Below the pieces are notes generated by a model. It searched no databases. It had not been told where the DNA came from and worked only from the letters and a program-made list of their open reading frames with translations. DNA of 64,000 nucleotides from assembly GCA_964391195.1 (NCBI GenBank), contig CAYMLG010000011.1, forward strand, positions 1-64,000, in the 5' to 3' direction. Below, piece after piece: positions 51,664 to 60,870 of the stretch; position 1 is the stretch's first letter; every line of letters begins with the position of its first letter. A program made the translations under genes and the position numbers. This DNA comes from JAAYXE01 sp964391195 (lineage in GTDB: Bacteria; Chloroflexota; Anaerolineae; Anaerolineales; UBA4823).

Positions 51664-53886
51664 CTAGATATACCGGCTGGTGATCGATTGCTTAGCCTTT
51701 TTCAAGTCTGCCGGTGTGCCTTCGAACATCACCTGTCCGCCGCGGCTGCCGCCTTCCGGCCCCAGGTCGATGACCCAATCCGCGTTACGCACCACGTCCA
51801 TATTGTGTTCGATCACGATCACCGTGTTGCCGCCGTCCACCAGCCGGTTGATCATCTCGAGCAGGTGGGCCGTATCTGCCTTGTGCATACCGGTCGTGGG
51901 CTCGTCCATCACATAGATGCTGCCTTCCTTGTGCAGTTCGCTGGCCAACTTAATGCGCTGGGCCTCGCCGCCCGAGAGCGTGTTGAGGGGCTGGCCGAGC
52001 GTCAGGTAGTCGAGCCCCACGTCGTTCATCGTCTGCAGTTTGTGCTTGATCTCGGGTTGGTCGAAGTGCTCGAGCGCCTGGCGGACGGTCATTTCCAGGA
52101 CCTCGGCGATGGACTTGCCATCCAGCTTATAAGCCAGCACCTCGTCCTTGAAACGTTTGCCGCCGCATACCTCGCAGGGCGATTTCACACTTTCGAAGAA
52201 GGAAAGATCGGTATACACCACGCCCAGGCCCTGGCAGTTTTCGCAAGCCCCCTTGGAGTTGAAACTGAACAAGCCCGCGTCCACCTTGTTGGCTTTGGCA
52301 AAGACCTTGCGCACATCGTCCATCACCCCGGTGTACGTGGCCGGGTTGGAGCGCGAAGAGACGCCCACCGCCGATTGGTCGATCAGGATTGCCTCCGGGT
52401 ACTGCCTCATGAAGGCTTCATTGATCAACGAGCTCTTGCCGGAGCCCGCCACTCCGGTGACCAGCGTCAGCACGCCCACGGGAATGTCCACACTCACATT
52501 CTTGAGGTTATTCACGTTTACGTTGCTCAGCTTAAGATGCCCCTTGGCCTGGCGGAACTCCTTTTTAATCGGCATGGTCTCCTTCATGAACTTGCCGGTC
52601 AGCGTATCCGCTTTGAGCAGGCCGGCATAGTCGCCTTCGTAGACGATCTCGCCGCCCTGATTGCCGGCATACGGGCCCATGTCTACGATGTGGTCGGCTA
52701 CCTGGATGACATCCGGGTCATGCTCGACGACCAGCACCGTGTTGCCCTTATCGCGCAGTTTCACCAGCATTTCGTTCAGTTGGTGCACATCGCGCGGGTG
52801 CAGGCCCACGCTGGGCTCATCGAAGATATACATCACATCGATCAGGCTGCTGCTCAGTTGTTTTACCAGCTTCACGCGCTGCGCCTCGCCGCCGGAGAGC
52901 GTGTCAGTTTCGCGGTCGAGGGTGAGGTAATCCAGGCCGATGTCGATCACATTCTGCAGCCGCTCCACCAGGGTATCCACCATCGGCCTGGCTACCGGCT
53001 CCTTGATATCCTTGACCACGCCGATCAGTTCGCCTACTTCCATCGCCGCGAGCTCGGCGATGTTGTACCCGTTGATCTTGCAGCTCAGCACGGTCTGGTT
53101 GAGGCGCCTCCCTTTGCACACCGGGCAGGGACCCTCGGTCAGGTATTGCGCCACCTTCTCTTGCGTTCGCTGGGAGCGTGTTTTTAAGTCTCGCTCGATG
53201 TACGAGCGGGTGAAACTCGTGATCACGCCCAGGTAGGTGCGGTTCATTTTGCCCACCTTGAATTTTTGCTCCTTGCCATAGAGGAGCAGGTCCATCTCTT
53301 CCTCTGTGAACTCTGATAACTTCTTGTCGTTGTCGAAGAAGCCGCTTGCAGCATAGATACTCTCGTCAAAAACAGGCCCCTGGATTGCGCCTTCGCGCAG
53401 AGATTTGGATGGGTCGTAGAATTTTTCGACGATCGGCTGCAGCTTGCGGCCCAGCCCGTTGCATTCCGGGCACATCCCCTGTGGATCGTTGAACGAAAAC
53501 ACGTTGGAATAGCCAACGAAAGGCTTGCCCACCCGCGAGAACAGCAGGCGCAGCACAGTGTAAATATCTGTGATGGTGCCCACGGTGGAATGCGAACCCC
53601 CGCCCAGGCGTTTCTGATCCACGGCGATGGCCATGCCCAGATTCTCGATGGAGTCGGCCTCCGGCTGTGCATAACGCGGCAGGAAGTTGCGCACGAACAT
53701 GCTGAAAGTTTCGTACAACTGCCGCTGTGCTTCGGCGGCGATGGTGTCGAATACAACCGAAGACTTGCCCGACCCGGAAACACCGGTAAAGATCGTGATC
53801 TTGCGTTTCGGGATGCGCAGCGAGATGTCCTTTAAATTATTCTCCCGCGCTCCGTGGATTTCTATATATTCATATTCCCGGGGCAT
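51664..53886 (-). CDS. UvrA-like ABC ATPase, class II (UvrA2)
   Basis: A protein of 740 aa with two ABC ATPase halves: GVSGSGKSS (35-43) and GVAGSGKSS as Walker A, LSGGEAQRVKLVKQL and LSGGEAQRIKLASEL as signatures. Zinc-module cysteines are seen in CPECNGLGR, CPVCKGRR, CENCQGLG and CEVCGGKR. At 740 aa it lacks the UvrB-binding insertion of standard UvrA (about 940 aa). It therefore belongs to the UvrA2/DrrC-like group linked to tolerance of DNA-binding drugs rather than to routine excision repair. It stands alone. Confidence 0.93.
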   Translation of the reverse strand: MPREYEYIEIHGARENNLKDISLRIPKRKITIFTGVSGSGKSSVVFDTIAAEAQRQLYETFSMFVRNFLPRYAQPEADSIENLGMAIAVDQKRLGGGSHSTVGTITDIYTVLRLLFSRVGKPFVGYSNVFSFNDPQGMCPECNGLGRKLQPIVEKFYDPSKSLREGAIQGPVFDESIYAASGFFDNDKKLSEFTEEEMDLLLYGKEQKFKVGKMNRTYLGVITSFTRSYIERDLKTRSQRTQEKVAQYLTEGPCPVCKGRRLNQTVLSCKINGYNIAELAAMEVGELIGVVKDIKEPVARPMVDTLVERLQNVIDIGLDYLTLDRETDTLSGGEAQRVKLVKQLSSSLIDVMYIFDEPSVGLHPRDVHQLNEMLVKLRDKGNTVLVVEHDPDVIQVADHIVDMGPYAGNQGGEIVYEGDYAGLLKADTLTGKFMKETMPIKKEFRQAKGHLKLSNVNVNNLKNVSVDIPVGVLTLVTGVAGSGKSSLINEAFMRQYPEAILIDQSAVGVSSRSNPATYTGVMDDVRKVFAKANKVDAGLFSFNSKGACENCQGLGVVYTDLSFFESVKSPCEVCGGKRFKDEVLAYKLDGKSIAEVLEMTVRQALEHFDQPEIKHKLQTMNDVGLDYLTLGQPLNTLSGGEAQRIKLASELHKEGSIYVMDEPTTGMHKADTAHLLEMINRLVDGGNTVIVIEHNMDVVRNADWVIDLGPEGGSRGGQVMFEGTPADLKKAKQSITSRYI

Positions 53887-53931
53887 ATTTCCTCCTTTGT
53901 GCTGTGTGGGAATAAGTGTCTTATCGACCTG

Positions 53932-54141
53932 TCCCCCCTTGCGCTCATCCGCTCCTCAACTTTATGATCCCGGCGACCACAAAGGCNNNNNNNNNNNNNN
54001 NNNNNNNNNNNNNNNNNNNNNNNNNNNNNNNNNNNNNNNNNNNNNNNNNNNNNNNNNNNNNNNNNNNNNNNNNNNNNNNNNNNNNNTCCCCCCTTGCGCT
54101 CATCCGCTCCTCAACTTTATGATCCCGGCGACCACAAAGGC
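53932..54141. other. Assembly gap (100 N at 53987-54086) with 55-bp duplicated flanks
   Basis: Bases 53932-53986 are identical to 54087-54141. It is the same k = 55 overlap artefact as at 33933-34142. The copy next to the gap contains the end of the YciI-like gene. With the gap and one copy removed, about 230 bp separate the UvrA2 start and the YciI-like stop only on paper; the true distance is about 75 bp. Confidence 0.93.
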
Positions 54142-54470
54142 CGGATTTCGATCGAGCCGTATTTCGCAGTGGGGATCTTTTCCGCCCAGCGGATTGCGTC
54201 ATCGAGATCCTTGCAATCGACAAGGACATACCCGCCCAACTGCTCGTGCGTCTCCGCAAACGGGCCGTCGATGATCATGGTTTTGTCGTCCCGGACTCGG
54301 ACTGTCGTCACGCTGCTCTCCGGGGCGACACCGTTGCTGGAGATCAGTTCGCCGGAAGCCGATATCTCCTTTCTGAACTCGGCCCAGGCTTTCCTCGCCG
54401 CCAGGATTTCTTCTTCCGACCAATCCGAGCCGATCGCCTCGTCTGCGTACATCAATAACAGGTATTTCAT
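54117..54470 (-). CDS. YciI/DGPF-domain protein
   Basis: A protein of 117 aa of the YCII-related family: MKYLLLMYADEAIGSDWSEE, the name-giving IIDGPFAETHEQLGGYVLVD and WAEKIPTAKYGSIEIRPLW. Members form ferredoxin-like dimers; many are encoded beside ECF sigma factors, but none is seen here. Function unknown. Its last codons lie inside one copy of the 55-bp duplicated gap flank. Confidence 0.88.
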   Translation of the reverse strand: MKYLLLMYADEAIGSDWSEEEILAARKAWAEFRKEISASGELISSNGVAPESSVTTVRVRDDKTMIIDGPFAETHEQLGGYVLVDCKDLDDAIRWAEKIPTAKYGSIEIRPLWSPGS

Positions 54471-54552
54471 GAGCTTGCTCTCCTGGTAGATAATGGTTTA
54501 TGCGTCAAGCAATTCCGCTTACATAGCAGCTTCTATACAAACGTCGCTGGAG

Positions 54553-54603
54553 AAGGGGACAAAATGACAGGTGGGGAGGATTCTTATCAGATTCTCATCT
54601 TCT
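54553..54603. repeat. Dispersed repeat, second copy near 51511-51557
   Basis: aaaatgacaggtggggagga-ttcttat here resembles taatatgacaggtcagaggg-attctcat at 51511-51557: same order of words in two intergenic regions 3 kb apart. Possibly fragments of a repeat family. The gap 54471-54730 shows no gene. Confidence 0.35.
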
Positions 54604-54730
54604 CGCTGGCCCCCGGCCTCGTCTCCCCCAGGCACTCGTAAAGGTTGGCCGTTTCCATCGGTTTCGGTGAAATCAGGGCCGGCGACCTACCCGATCAGCC
54701 GGCCCACCTCTCCCACCATTCAAGGACTGC

Positions 54731-56275
54731 TTACTGCTGAGCTGAGGTTGCTCTGTGCGGATGATCCCGGTCCCGGCCTCCGGGCGCTCCTGATCGAGTT
54801 GCTGTCAAGCACATAGCGATTTCCAAAATCCCCTTCAGAGACAGCAGGCCGGCTGCTGCGCTCAGCCAACTGGCCAGGTCAGGCTGGTACAGGGCGAGCG
54901 CCGGCCAGACTGGCACTTTGCGCTTTATGAATAGCAGCGCGAGCGGCCCAATAAAGGAATAGACCGCAGTTATCCCGCTGCATCGCTTCGGGCGCAACCG
55001 GCTGCCGGTCTCCCGTCGCCTCGATCTTTCGTGCCGCCCGGGAACTCGCACCAGCGACCGGATCAGCGCCGCGCTCAGGCCCACGATCACCGCATCGAAG
55101 ATCAGCGATACCCGCTGCTGCCCCAGGCCTTGTTCGGGCATGGGCTGTTGGGTGGCCATATTCAGTACGCTGTGCGCCATGCCCCGGGTCGTGATCCGGG
55201 CGCTGATCAGGAAGGATTTATCGGCGTCTGGGTCCAATAACCGGCGGACGATCTCGCCAACTGACCTCGGACCAAGGGACACCGAACTGAGGGGGGAAGA
55301 TAGCCCATCCAGGGCGCTGATCACATTGGCGGAGACGAACACGCCCGTGCTCGATTGCGGGTCGATGAACAGCGAGCACTGGAAGTTCGCTGTACCGCCA
55401 TCGGCGTTGATCAGTCTGCGCCCGTCAATGCGAAGTGATTCCCATCCCAGGCCGTACGTTCCCGGGGGCGGCTCGGCCTGCATTAAGGAGATCCCTTCCG
55501 GCGAGAGCACTGCCTTGTCCTGGTAGCGCCCGCCGTTCAACTGCGCAATCAGGAAATGGGCCATGTCCTCGGCGCTGGAAATGATGAATCCGGCCGGCAG
55601 GTTGGCACGGTTGTACGGCAGGGTGGCCGGTATAGGGAACCCGAACCACCAGCGGTGCCCCATCGCCATGCCGTCCTGGATGGCTTCATCCTGCGAGACG
55701 AAGCTGTGCCGCATATCGAGCGGCTTGAAGATATGCTCGCGTACATAATCCTCATAGGACTGCCCGGTCACGGCCTGGATGATCACCCCCAGGGTCGCGT
55801 AGTTTGCGTTGGAGTAGGCAAAAGACTGCCCGGGCGGGAAGCTCGGCTGCGTGTTCGCCAGCAGCCGGACGTGCCGTTCCAGGGCATCCGGATAGTCCGG
55901 CCAGGTCCAGGTGACAAACGTGGGATTTTGCGGGAGCCCGCTGGTCTGGTCGATCAGCATGCGCACCGTAATCTGGGCCGCGGCAGCCGGATCGGCGAGG
56001 CGGAACCAGGGCAGGTAGCGCTGGACCGGGGCATCAAGCTGCACCTTGCCGGCCTCCACCAACTGCATGACCGCCAGGGCAGTAAAAGGTTTGGTGATCG
56101 AGCCGATGATAAAAGGTGTCTGTGGCGTCACCGGGCGTCCGGAAGGATCCGCCTGTCCGTAGCCCTTCAGGTAGACGATCCTGTCCCCTTTCACGATCGT
56201 AACCGCCGTTCCGGGGATTCGGTCCGAGCGCATTCGCTCCGTGATGTACTCGTCGATATCTCTATGTATGTCCAT
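54731..56275 (-). CDS. Beta-lactamase-fold serine hydrolase with C-terminal membrane helices
   Basis: A protein of 514 aa. It begins MDIHRDIDEYITERMRSDRI without a signal peptide. It carries SITK (Ser59-Lys62), YSN at 154-156 in SFAYSNANYATLG, and NADGGTANFQCSLFID in place of the HxG/KTG strand. The C-terminal 130 residues contain two or three hydrophobic helices (VSLIFDAVIVGLSAALIRSL; AVYSFIGPLALLFIK; LLSLKGILEIAMCL). Such proteins usually work outside the membrane, so either the first residues are mis-assigned or export uses the later helices. It is the fourth serine hydrolase of this fold in the window. Confidence 0.87.
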   Translation of the reverse strand: MDIHRDIDEYITERMRSDRIPGTAVTIVKGDRIVYLKGYGQADPSGRPVTPQTPFIIGSITKPFTALAVMQLVEAGKVQLDAPVQRYLPWFRLADPAAAAQITVRMLIDQTSGLPQNPTFVTWTWPDYPDALERHVRLLANTQPSFPPGQSFAYSNANYATLGVIIQAVTGQSYEDYVREHIFKPLDMRHSFVSQDEAIQDGMAMGHRWWFGFPIPATLPYNRANLPAGFIISSAEDMAHFLIAQLNGGRYQDKAVLSPEGISLMQAEPPPGTYGLGWESLRIDGRRLINADGGTANFQCSLFIDPQSSTGVFVSANVISALDGLSSPLSSVSLGPRSVGEIVRRLLDPDADKSFLISARITTRGMAHSVLNMATQQPMPEQGLGQQRVSLIFDAVIVGLSAALIRSLVRVPGRHERSRRRETGSRLRPKRCSGITAVYSFIGPLALLFIKRKVPVWPALALYQPDLASWLSAAAGLLSLKGILEIAMCLTATRSGAPGGRDRDHPHRATSAQQ

Positions 56276-56490
56276 TTGTTTATCTCCCCTTCGAACATAA
56301 GTTTCCGGGTGTAATTGTACAATATTTATCCCCTTTAGAATCTCTTTGACCCCTGATGACCGCTGCTCAGTGTCATCTTTTCACATCCCTCTTCCCTGGC
56401 GCACATGCTTCAACTGCCGGTTCCCGGGCTTTTGTATTTCCCGTTGCTTAAAATGGGGGCAGATCATAAGAGATAAAATTCACAAAAACA

Positions 56491-56499
56491 TGGTACAAT
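56491..56499 (+). promoter_or_regulatory. Extended -10 promoter element ahead of livK, long leader
   Basis: TGGTACAAT in an A/T-rich patch, about 330 nt before the livK ATG at 56832. The leader contains inverted catgcatg words and a 31-codon open frame at 56621-56716 that ends in a perfect AGGAGG sequence with no start codon close behind. No known riboswitch is recognised in 56500-56831. Confidence 0.4.
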
Positions 56500-56831
56500 G
56501 ATTTTGACGAACCCACTCAATTATTGACAGAACAACCAAGCGAACAACAACCTCACCGGAAGTAAAAGCAGCCCTGTTTTTGATCTGCATACACACATGC
56601 ATGCAGTGAGAGGCTCCTTGATGACTACGTTGTTCTATGTTGATCATCAATTGCACCTGGGATTTGCCAGAACAGGTGCTGTTTGCGATTCCATTTCTCG
56701 CAAGAAAGGAGGATAGCTTATTAGAAGATAAGGGACTGCCGGATTGGTCTGCGTACCAGAAAATTCTAATTCAATAAACCAGGAACATATTTCACCACGG
56801 GCATAGCTGATCGAATAAGGAGAAGTGATCT

Positions 56832-58022
56832 ATGTCCCCTATCAAACCTCGCGCATTGCTGATCGTGTTCAGCATATTGATTCTTCTGTTGGCAGCCTGC
56901 CAGACAGCCGCGCCGGCTCCAGCAGAACCGCAGCAGGCGGGGGAGCCCGAACCCGAAAAGCCTTCTGAGATCGTCATTGGTGTATATGAACCGATGACGG
57001 GAGCTCAGGCCGCGGGCGGCGAGCTAACCATGCAAGGTGTGAATCTGGCGCACAAGCAAGTCCCCGAAGTGCTCGGCGCCAAGATCCGCCTGGTATTGGT
57101 TGACAATCGCAGCGACAAAGCCGAGTCTGCGACTGCCATGCAGCGCTTGATCGAGCAAGAAGGCGCTATCGCCGTGATCGGGAGCTACGGCAGTTCCAAT
57201 GCCATGGCCGGCGGCGAAGTGGCCGAAAAAGCTCATGTCCCCGTTATGGGCTGCTCTCCAACCAACCCCCTCGTGACTCAGGGCAAAGACTACTATTTCC
57301 GCGCCTGCTTCATCGATCCTTTCCAGGGTAGGGTGATGGCTAAATATGCCGTCGAGGACCTGGGAGTGAAAACTGTGGCCATCATCCAGGATGTCGCTCA
57401 GGACTATGCGGTTGGCCTGGCGGCATTCTTCCGCGAGGCCTATATCGAGCTCACCGGGGATGCCTCCGGAATTGTGGCTTTCACCTCTTACCAGACCGGC
57501 GACCAGGACTTTACCGCCCAATTGACCTCGGCCTTCGCCCATAATCCCGACGCGATTTATGCCCCGGGTTATTTCGGCGATGCAGCCCTACTGGCAAAAC
57601 AGGCTCGAGAGCTGGGTTACGAGGGCTACATTATGGGCGCTGATGCCTGGGAAGCCCCCGAATTGATCGAGATCGCCGGCCCGGCAGCCGAAGGGCTGAT
57701 CTTCAGCACACACTACCATCCGGACGCGGCTGTCAACCCGGCCTCAGCCCAATTCGTCAAAGATTTCGAGGCAGAGTACGGCGAACGTCCCAGCGCGTTT
57801 GCAGCCCTGGGATATGACGCCTACATGCTGGTCATCGATTCGATCAAACGCGCCAACTCCTTCGACCCGCAGGAAATCCGCGACGCCATGGCGGGGATCT
57901 CCGGATATGCGGGTGTGACCGGCACCATTACCATGGATGAAAACGGCGACGCAGTCAAAGACGCGGTCATCCTTACCGTGAAAAACGGGGAGTTTGTGTA
58001 CCTTTCAACGGTCAGCCCGTAG
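56832..58022 (+). CDS. livK: ABC transporter substrate-binding lipoprotein, branched-chain amino acid type
   Basis: A protein of 396 aa. The lipoprotein signal SILILLLAAC is followed by a Pro/Ala-rich linker and a type I periplasmic-binding fold: IVIGVYEPMTGAQAAGGELT, AVIGSYGSSNAMAGGEVAEK and YGERPSAFAALGYDAYML. ATG with an AAGGAGA site. Ligands of this family include Leu/Ile/Val, other amino acids, urea and aromatic acids; the exact one is unknown. It is first in an operon with two permeases and two ATPases. The small hairpin behind it probably lets it be made in excess over the membrane parts. Confidence 0.92.
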   Translation: MSPIKPRALLIVFSILILLLAACQTAAPAPAEPQQAGEPEPEKPSEIVIGVYEPMTGAQAAGGELTMQGVNLAHKQVPEVLGAKIRLVLVDNRSDKAESATAMQRLIEQEGAIAVIGSYGSSNAMAGGEVAEKAHVPVMGCSPTNPLVTQGKDYYFRACFIDPFQGRVMAKYAVEDLGVKTVAIIQDVAQDYAVGLAAFFREAYIELTGDASGIVAFTSYQTGDQDFTAQLTSAFAHNPDAIYAPGYFGDAALLAKQARELGYEGYIMGADAWEAPELIEIAGPAAEGLIFSTHYHPDAAVNPASAQFVKDFEAEYGERPSAFAALGYDAYMLVIDSIKRANSFDPQEIRDAMAGISGYAGVTGTITMDENGDAVKDAVILTVKNGEFVYLSTVSP

Positions 58023-58036
58023 CGGTATCCATTCCA

Positions 58037-58060
58037 AGGGGGCCTATCAAGAGGCCCCCT
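58037..58060 (+). terminator. Hairpin terminator/attenuator between livK and livH
   Basis: A 9-bp GC-rich stem (agggggcct and its complement) with a 6-nt loop, then CTTGCTTCTTTC. It lies 15 nt past the livK stop and well ahead of livH. Partial termination here would set the usual high ratio of binding protein to permease. Confidence 0.7.
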
Positions 58061-58095
58061 CTTGCTTCTTTCAATGCTTTGGCGGGGAGGCTTCG

Positions 58096-58989
58096 ATGAC
58101 CCTCTCGTTATTTCTCCAGCATTTGGCCAATGGGATTTCTCTGGGCAGCCTGTATGCCCTGGTTGCCATTGGCTACACCATGGTATACGGCATCCTCCGG
58201 CTCATCAATTTCGCTCATGGCGATATTTTCATGCTCAGCTCCTACATCGCTTTTTACGGCGTTGCGATGTTCCTCCTGCCCTGGTGGATCGCCTTCCCCC
58301 TGGCAGTTCTCCTGACTGCGCTGGTCGGGATCCTCGTTGAGCGCTCGGCTTATAAACCTCTGCGAAAAGTGCCCCGTATCCAGTTGTTCACCTCGGCGGT
58401 GGCGGTATCCTTTTTGCTTGAGAACCTGGGGATTGTTATCTTTGGGGGCCGGCCAAAAGCCTTTGAACGTCCGGCGGTGCTGGATACTTCCATCCAAATC
58501 GGCGATACCCTGATCATCAGCTACACGCCCATCACGATCGTCGTGGCATTCCTGCTGTTCGGGGCCTTAATGGCGTTCGTGCGGAAGACAAAGTATGGGA
58601 TGGCGATGCGAGCTCTCTCGAAAGATATCGAAACGACTAGCCTGATGGGAGTGAACACCAACCGCATCATCACCATCTCTTTCGCCATCGGATCTGCCCT
58701 GGCCGCCGCCGGGGGAATCCTGTGGGCGATCAAATTCCCGCAGATCAACCCGCTCATGGGGGTTATGCCTGGGTTGAAAGCTTTCATTGCCGCCGTCCTG
58801 GGGGGAATCGGGAATCTGGCCGGGGCTGTGATTGGCGGTTTTCTTTTAGGCATCGCCGAAATTATGCTGGTCGCCTTTATGCCCGAACTCGCCGGATATC
58901 GGGATGCTTTTGCGTATACCATCTTGATCCTGCTATTGCTCCTGAGGCCAACCGGCATTATGGGCGAAGTACAGCCGGAAAAGGTGTAG
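58096..58989 (+). CDS. livH: Branched-chain amino acid-type ABC permease LivH
   Basis: A protein of 297 aa with eight or more helices and the LivH signatures NGISLGSLYALVAIGYTMVYG, NFAHGDIFM and AVLGGIGNLAGAVIGGFLLG. The ATG at 58096 has GGGGAGG 6 nt upstream; an in-frame ATG at 57994 inside livK is rejected. It forms the membrane channel with LivM, energised by LivG and LivF. Confidence 0.93.
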   Translation: MTLSLFLQHLANGISLGSLYALVAIGYTMVYGILRLINFAHGDIFMLSSYIAFYGVAMFLLPWWIAFPLAVLLTALVGILVERSAYKPLRKVPRIQLFTSAVAVSFLLENLGIVIFGGRPKAFERPAVLDTSIQIGDTLIISYTPITIVVAFLLFGALMAFVRKTKYGMAMRALSKDIETTSLMGVNTNRIITISFAIGSALAAAGGILWAIKFPQINPLMGVMPGLKAFIAAVLGGIGNLAGAVIGGFLLGIAEIMLVAFMPELAGYRDAFAYTILILLLLLRPTGIMGEVQPEKV

Positions 58990-58993
58990 TCCC

Positions 58994-60085
58994 ATGAAAG
59001 CGCTTTTCACTCGCAATCGCATCCTGACCCTGATTTCCCTGGCAGTACTTGCGGGCTTTCTGGCCTATGCCCAGGCGAATTTCAATCCTTATGTCCTGCG
59101 GATCATGAACCTGTGTGCCATCTTCACCATCTTCTCGGTCACTTTCAACCTGATTTTCGGCTACACCGGTCAATTTTCGTTAGGACACGCCGGGTTTGCT
59201 GCCGTAGGGGCCTACACGGCTGCGCTGCTGACCATGACCGCCGACCAAAAGAGCGCCAACTTTTTCCTTCAGCCGATCGTCCCATGGTTGGCCGACGTCC
59301 AGTGGCCATTTCTCCCGGCAATCCTGTTGGGAGGGGTTCTGGCGGCCCTCGTGGGTTTTTTGATCGGCTTTCCCGCTCTGAGGCTGCGGGGGGACTACCT
59401 GGCAATCGCCACACTTGGCTTTGGCGAGGTCATCCGGGTGATTTTTGTTAACTGGCAGCCGGTCACCAATGGGTCTTTGGGTTTAAAGGGTATCCCCGAA
59501 TACACCACCGTCTTCTGGAGCTGGGGTGCAGCTCTGGTGACCGTCTTTGTCGTCCGCCGCCTGGTGGACAGCAGTTACGGTAGAGCGCTGAAGGCGGTCC
59601 GCGACGACGAAGTGGCTGCCGAAGCCCTGGGAATCGGGCTGTTCTACCACAAAATCATGGCCTTCACCCTGTCGTCGTTTTTCGTTGGCATTGCAGGCGC
59701 TCTGCTGGCGAACCTGATCAGCACCATTGACCCCAAGGTCTTCCTCTTTTTCCTGACCTACCAGATCGTCGGGATCACCGTCATGGGCGGGATGGGCAGT
59801 CTGACCGGCAGCGTAGTTTCAGCCTGCCTGTACACGGTTTTCCTGGAGGTATTGCGGCCGATTGAATCGCAGTTCAATATCGGATCGCTCCAGGTGCCGG
59901 GCATACCGGGGATGAGAATGGTGTTCTTCTCGGTGCTGTTGCTGCTGGTCATCCTTTATTATCGCAAGGGCTTGTTCGGCAGTGCCGAGTTTAGCTGGGA
60001 TGCTCTATTCAACAAAATTGGAGCGCTGCGAGCTCGTATGGCCGGGGCCCAAGAGCGACCCGTCGGGCCGGGCAGCACACCTTAG
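58994..60085 (+). CDS. livM: Branched-chain amino acid-type ABC permease LivM
   Basis: A protein of 363 aa. Characteristic segments are NLIFGYTGQFSLGHAGFAAVGAY (split over the first helices), FPALRLRGDYLAIATLGFGEV and VMGGMGSLTGSVV. It begins 4 bp after the livH stop. It pairs with LivH to form the transmembrane path. Confidence 0.93.
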   Translation: MKALFTRNRILTLISLAVLAGFLAYAQANFNPYVLRIMNLCAIFTIFSVTFNLIFGYTGQFSLGHAGFAAVGAYTAALLTMTADQKSANFFLQPIVPWLADVQWPFLPAILLGGVLAALVGFLIGFPALRLRGDYLAIATLGFGEVIRVIFVNWQPVTNGSLGLKGIPEYTTVFWSWGAALVTVFVVRRLVDSSYGRALKAVRDDEVAAEALGIGLFYHKIMAFTLSSFFVGIAGALLANLISTIDPKVFLFFLTYQIVGITVMGGMGSLTGSVVSACLYTVFLEVLRPIESQFNIGSLQVPGIPGMRMVFFSVLLLLVILYYRKGLFGSAEFSWDALFNKIGALRARMAGAQERPVGPGSTP

Positions 60086-60099
60086 CGGAGAATAAGCAT

Positions 60100-60870
60100 A
60101 TGGCTATCCTGCAAATCAAGAATCTTACCAAGCGTTTCGAGGGGCTGGTTGCTGTCGATGCGTTCTCTGTGGAACTGGAGCCCGGTGAATTGTGCGCTCT
60201 GATCGGCCCCAATGGCTCGGGGAAGACGACAATCTTTAACTTGATCACCGGTATCTACCAGCCCACCGCAGGCAAGATCTTCTTCAAAGGGAAGGAGATC
60301 ACCGGCTTGCGCCCGGATCAAATCGCTCAGCAGGGTATCGCCCGCACGTTTCAAAACATTCGTTTATTCAAAGGGTTAGACGTTCTGGGAAATGTTCTCG
60401 CCGGCTACCATCTCCGGCTTAAGGCAGATCCTTTCTCGGCCATTTTTCAATTCCCCAACTACATGCGGGAAGAAAAGCGGATGCGAGAGGAGGGCATGGA
60501 ACTCCTGGCCTCCCTCCATCTCGATCACCTGGCCTCTGGAGACCCGGCTTCTCTGCCTTATGGCCAGCAGCGGAAATTGGAGATCGCCCGCGCCCTGGCC
60601 ACCAACCCGAGTTTGCTGCTCTTGGACGAGCCCGCGGCGGGGATGAACCCCGGCGAATCGGAAGAACTGATGGCGTTCATCCAGCACATACAGGCTGCGT
60701 TCAATCTCACCATCTTCCTCATCGAGCACCAGATGCGCGTGGTCATGACCATCTGCCCCCGCATTATTGTCATCGATCATGGAGAAACGATCGCTGAAGG
60801 GACGCCGGAAGAAATCCAGAACAACCAGCAGGTGATAGAAGCATACCTAGGAGTGGGCGAATATGCTTGA
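60100..60870 (+). CDS. livG: ABC ATP-binding protein LivG
   Basis: A protein of 256 aa with Walker A GPNGSGKTTIFNLITG, Q-loop ARTFQNIRLFKGLDV, signature LPYGQQRKLEIARALA, Walker B LLLLDEPAAGMNPGE and the H-loop FLIEHQMRVV. LPYGQQRKLEIARAL is the LivG hallmark. It overlaps LivF by 8 bp. Confidence 0.95.
   Translation: MAILQIKNLTKRFEGLVAVDAFSVELEPGELCALIGPNGSGKTTIFNLITGIYQPTAGKIFFKGKEITGLRPDQIAQQGIARTFQNIRLFKGLDVLGNVLAGYHLRLKADPFSAIFQFPNYMREEKRMREEGMELLASLHLDHLASGDPASLPYGQQRKLEIARALATNPSLLLLDEPAAGMNPGESEELMAFIQHIQAAFNLTIFLIEHQMRVVMTICPRIIVIDHGETIAEGTPEEIQNNQQVIEAYLGVGEYA

Noticed and set aside
51688..53187. Open frame of 499 codons on the plus strand, opposite UvrA2
   Set aside because: Antisense to a confident ABC ATPase; no domain signatures.
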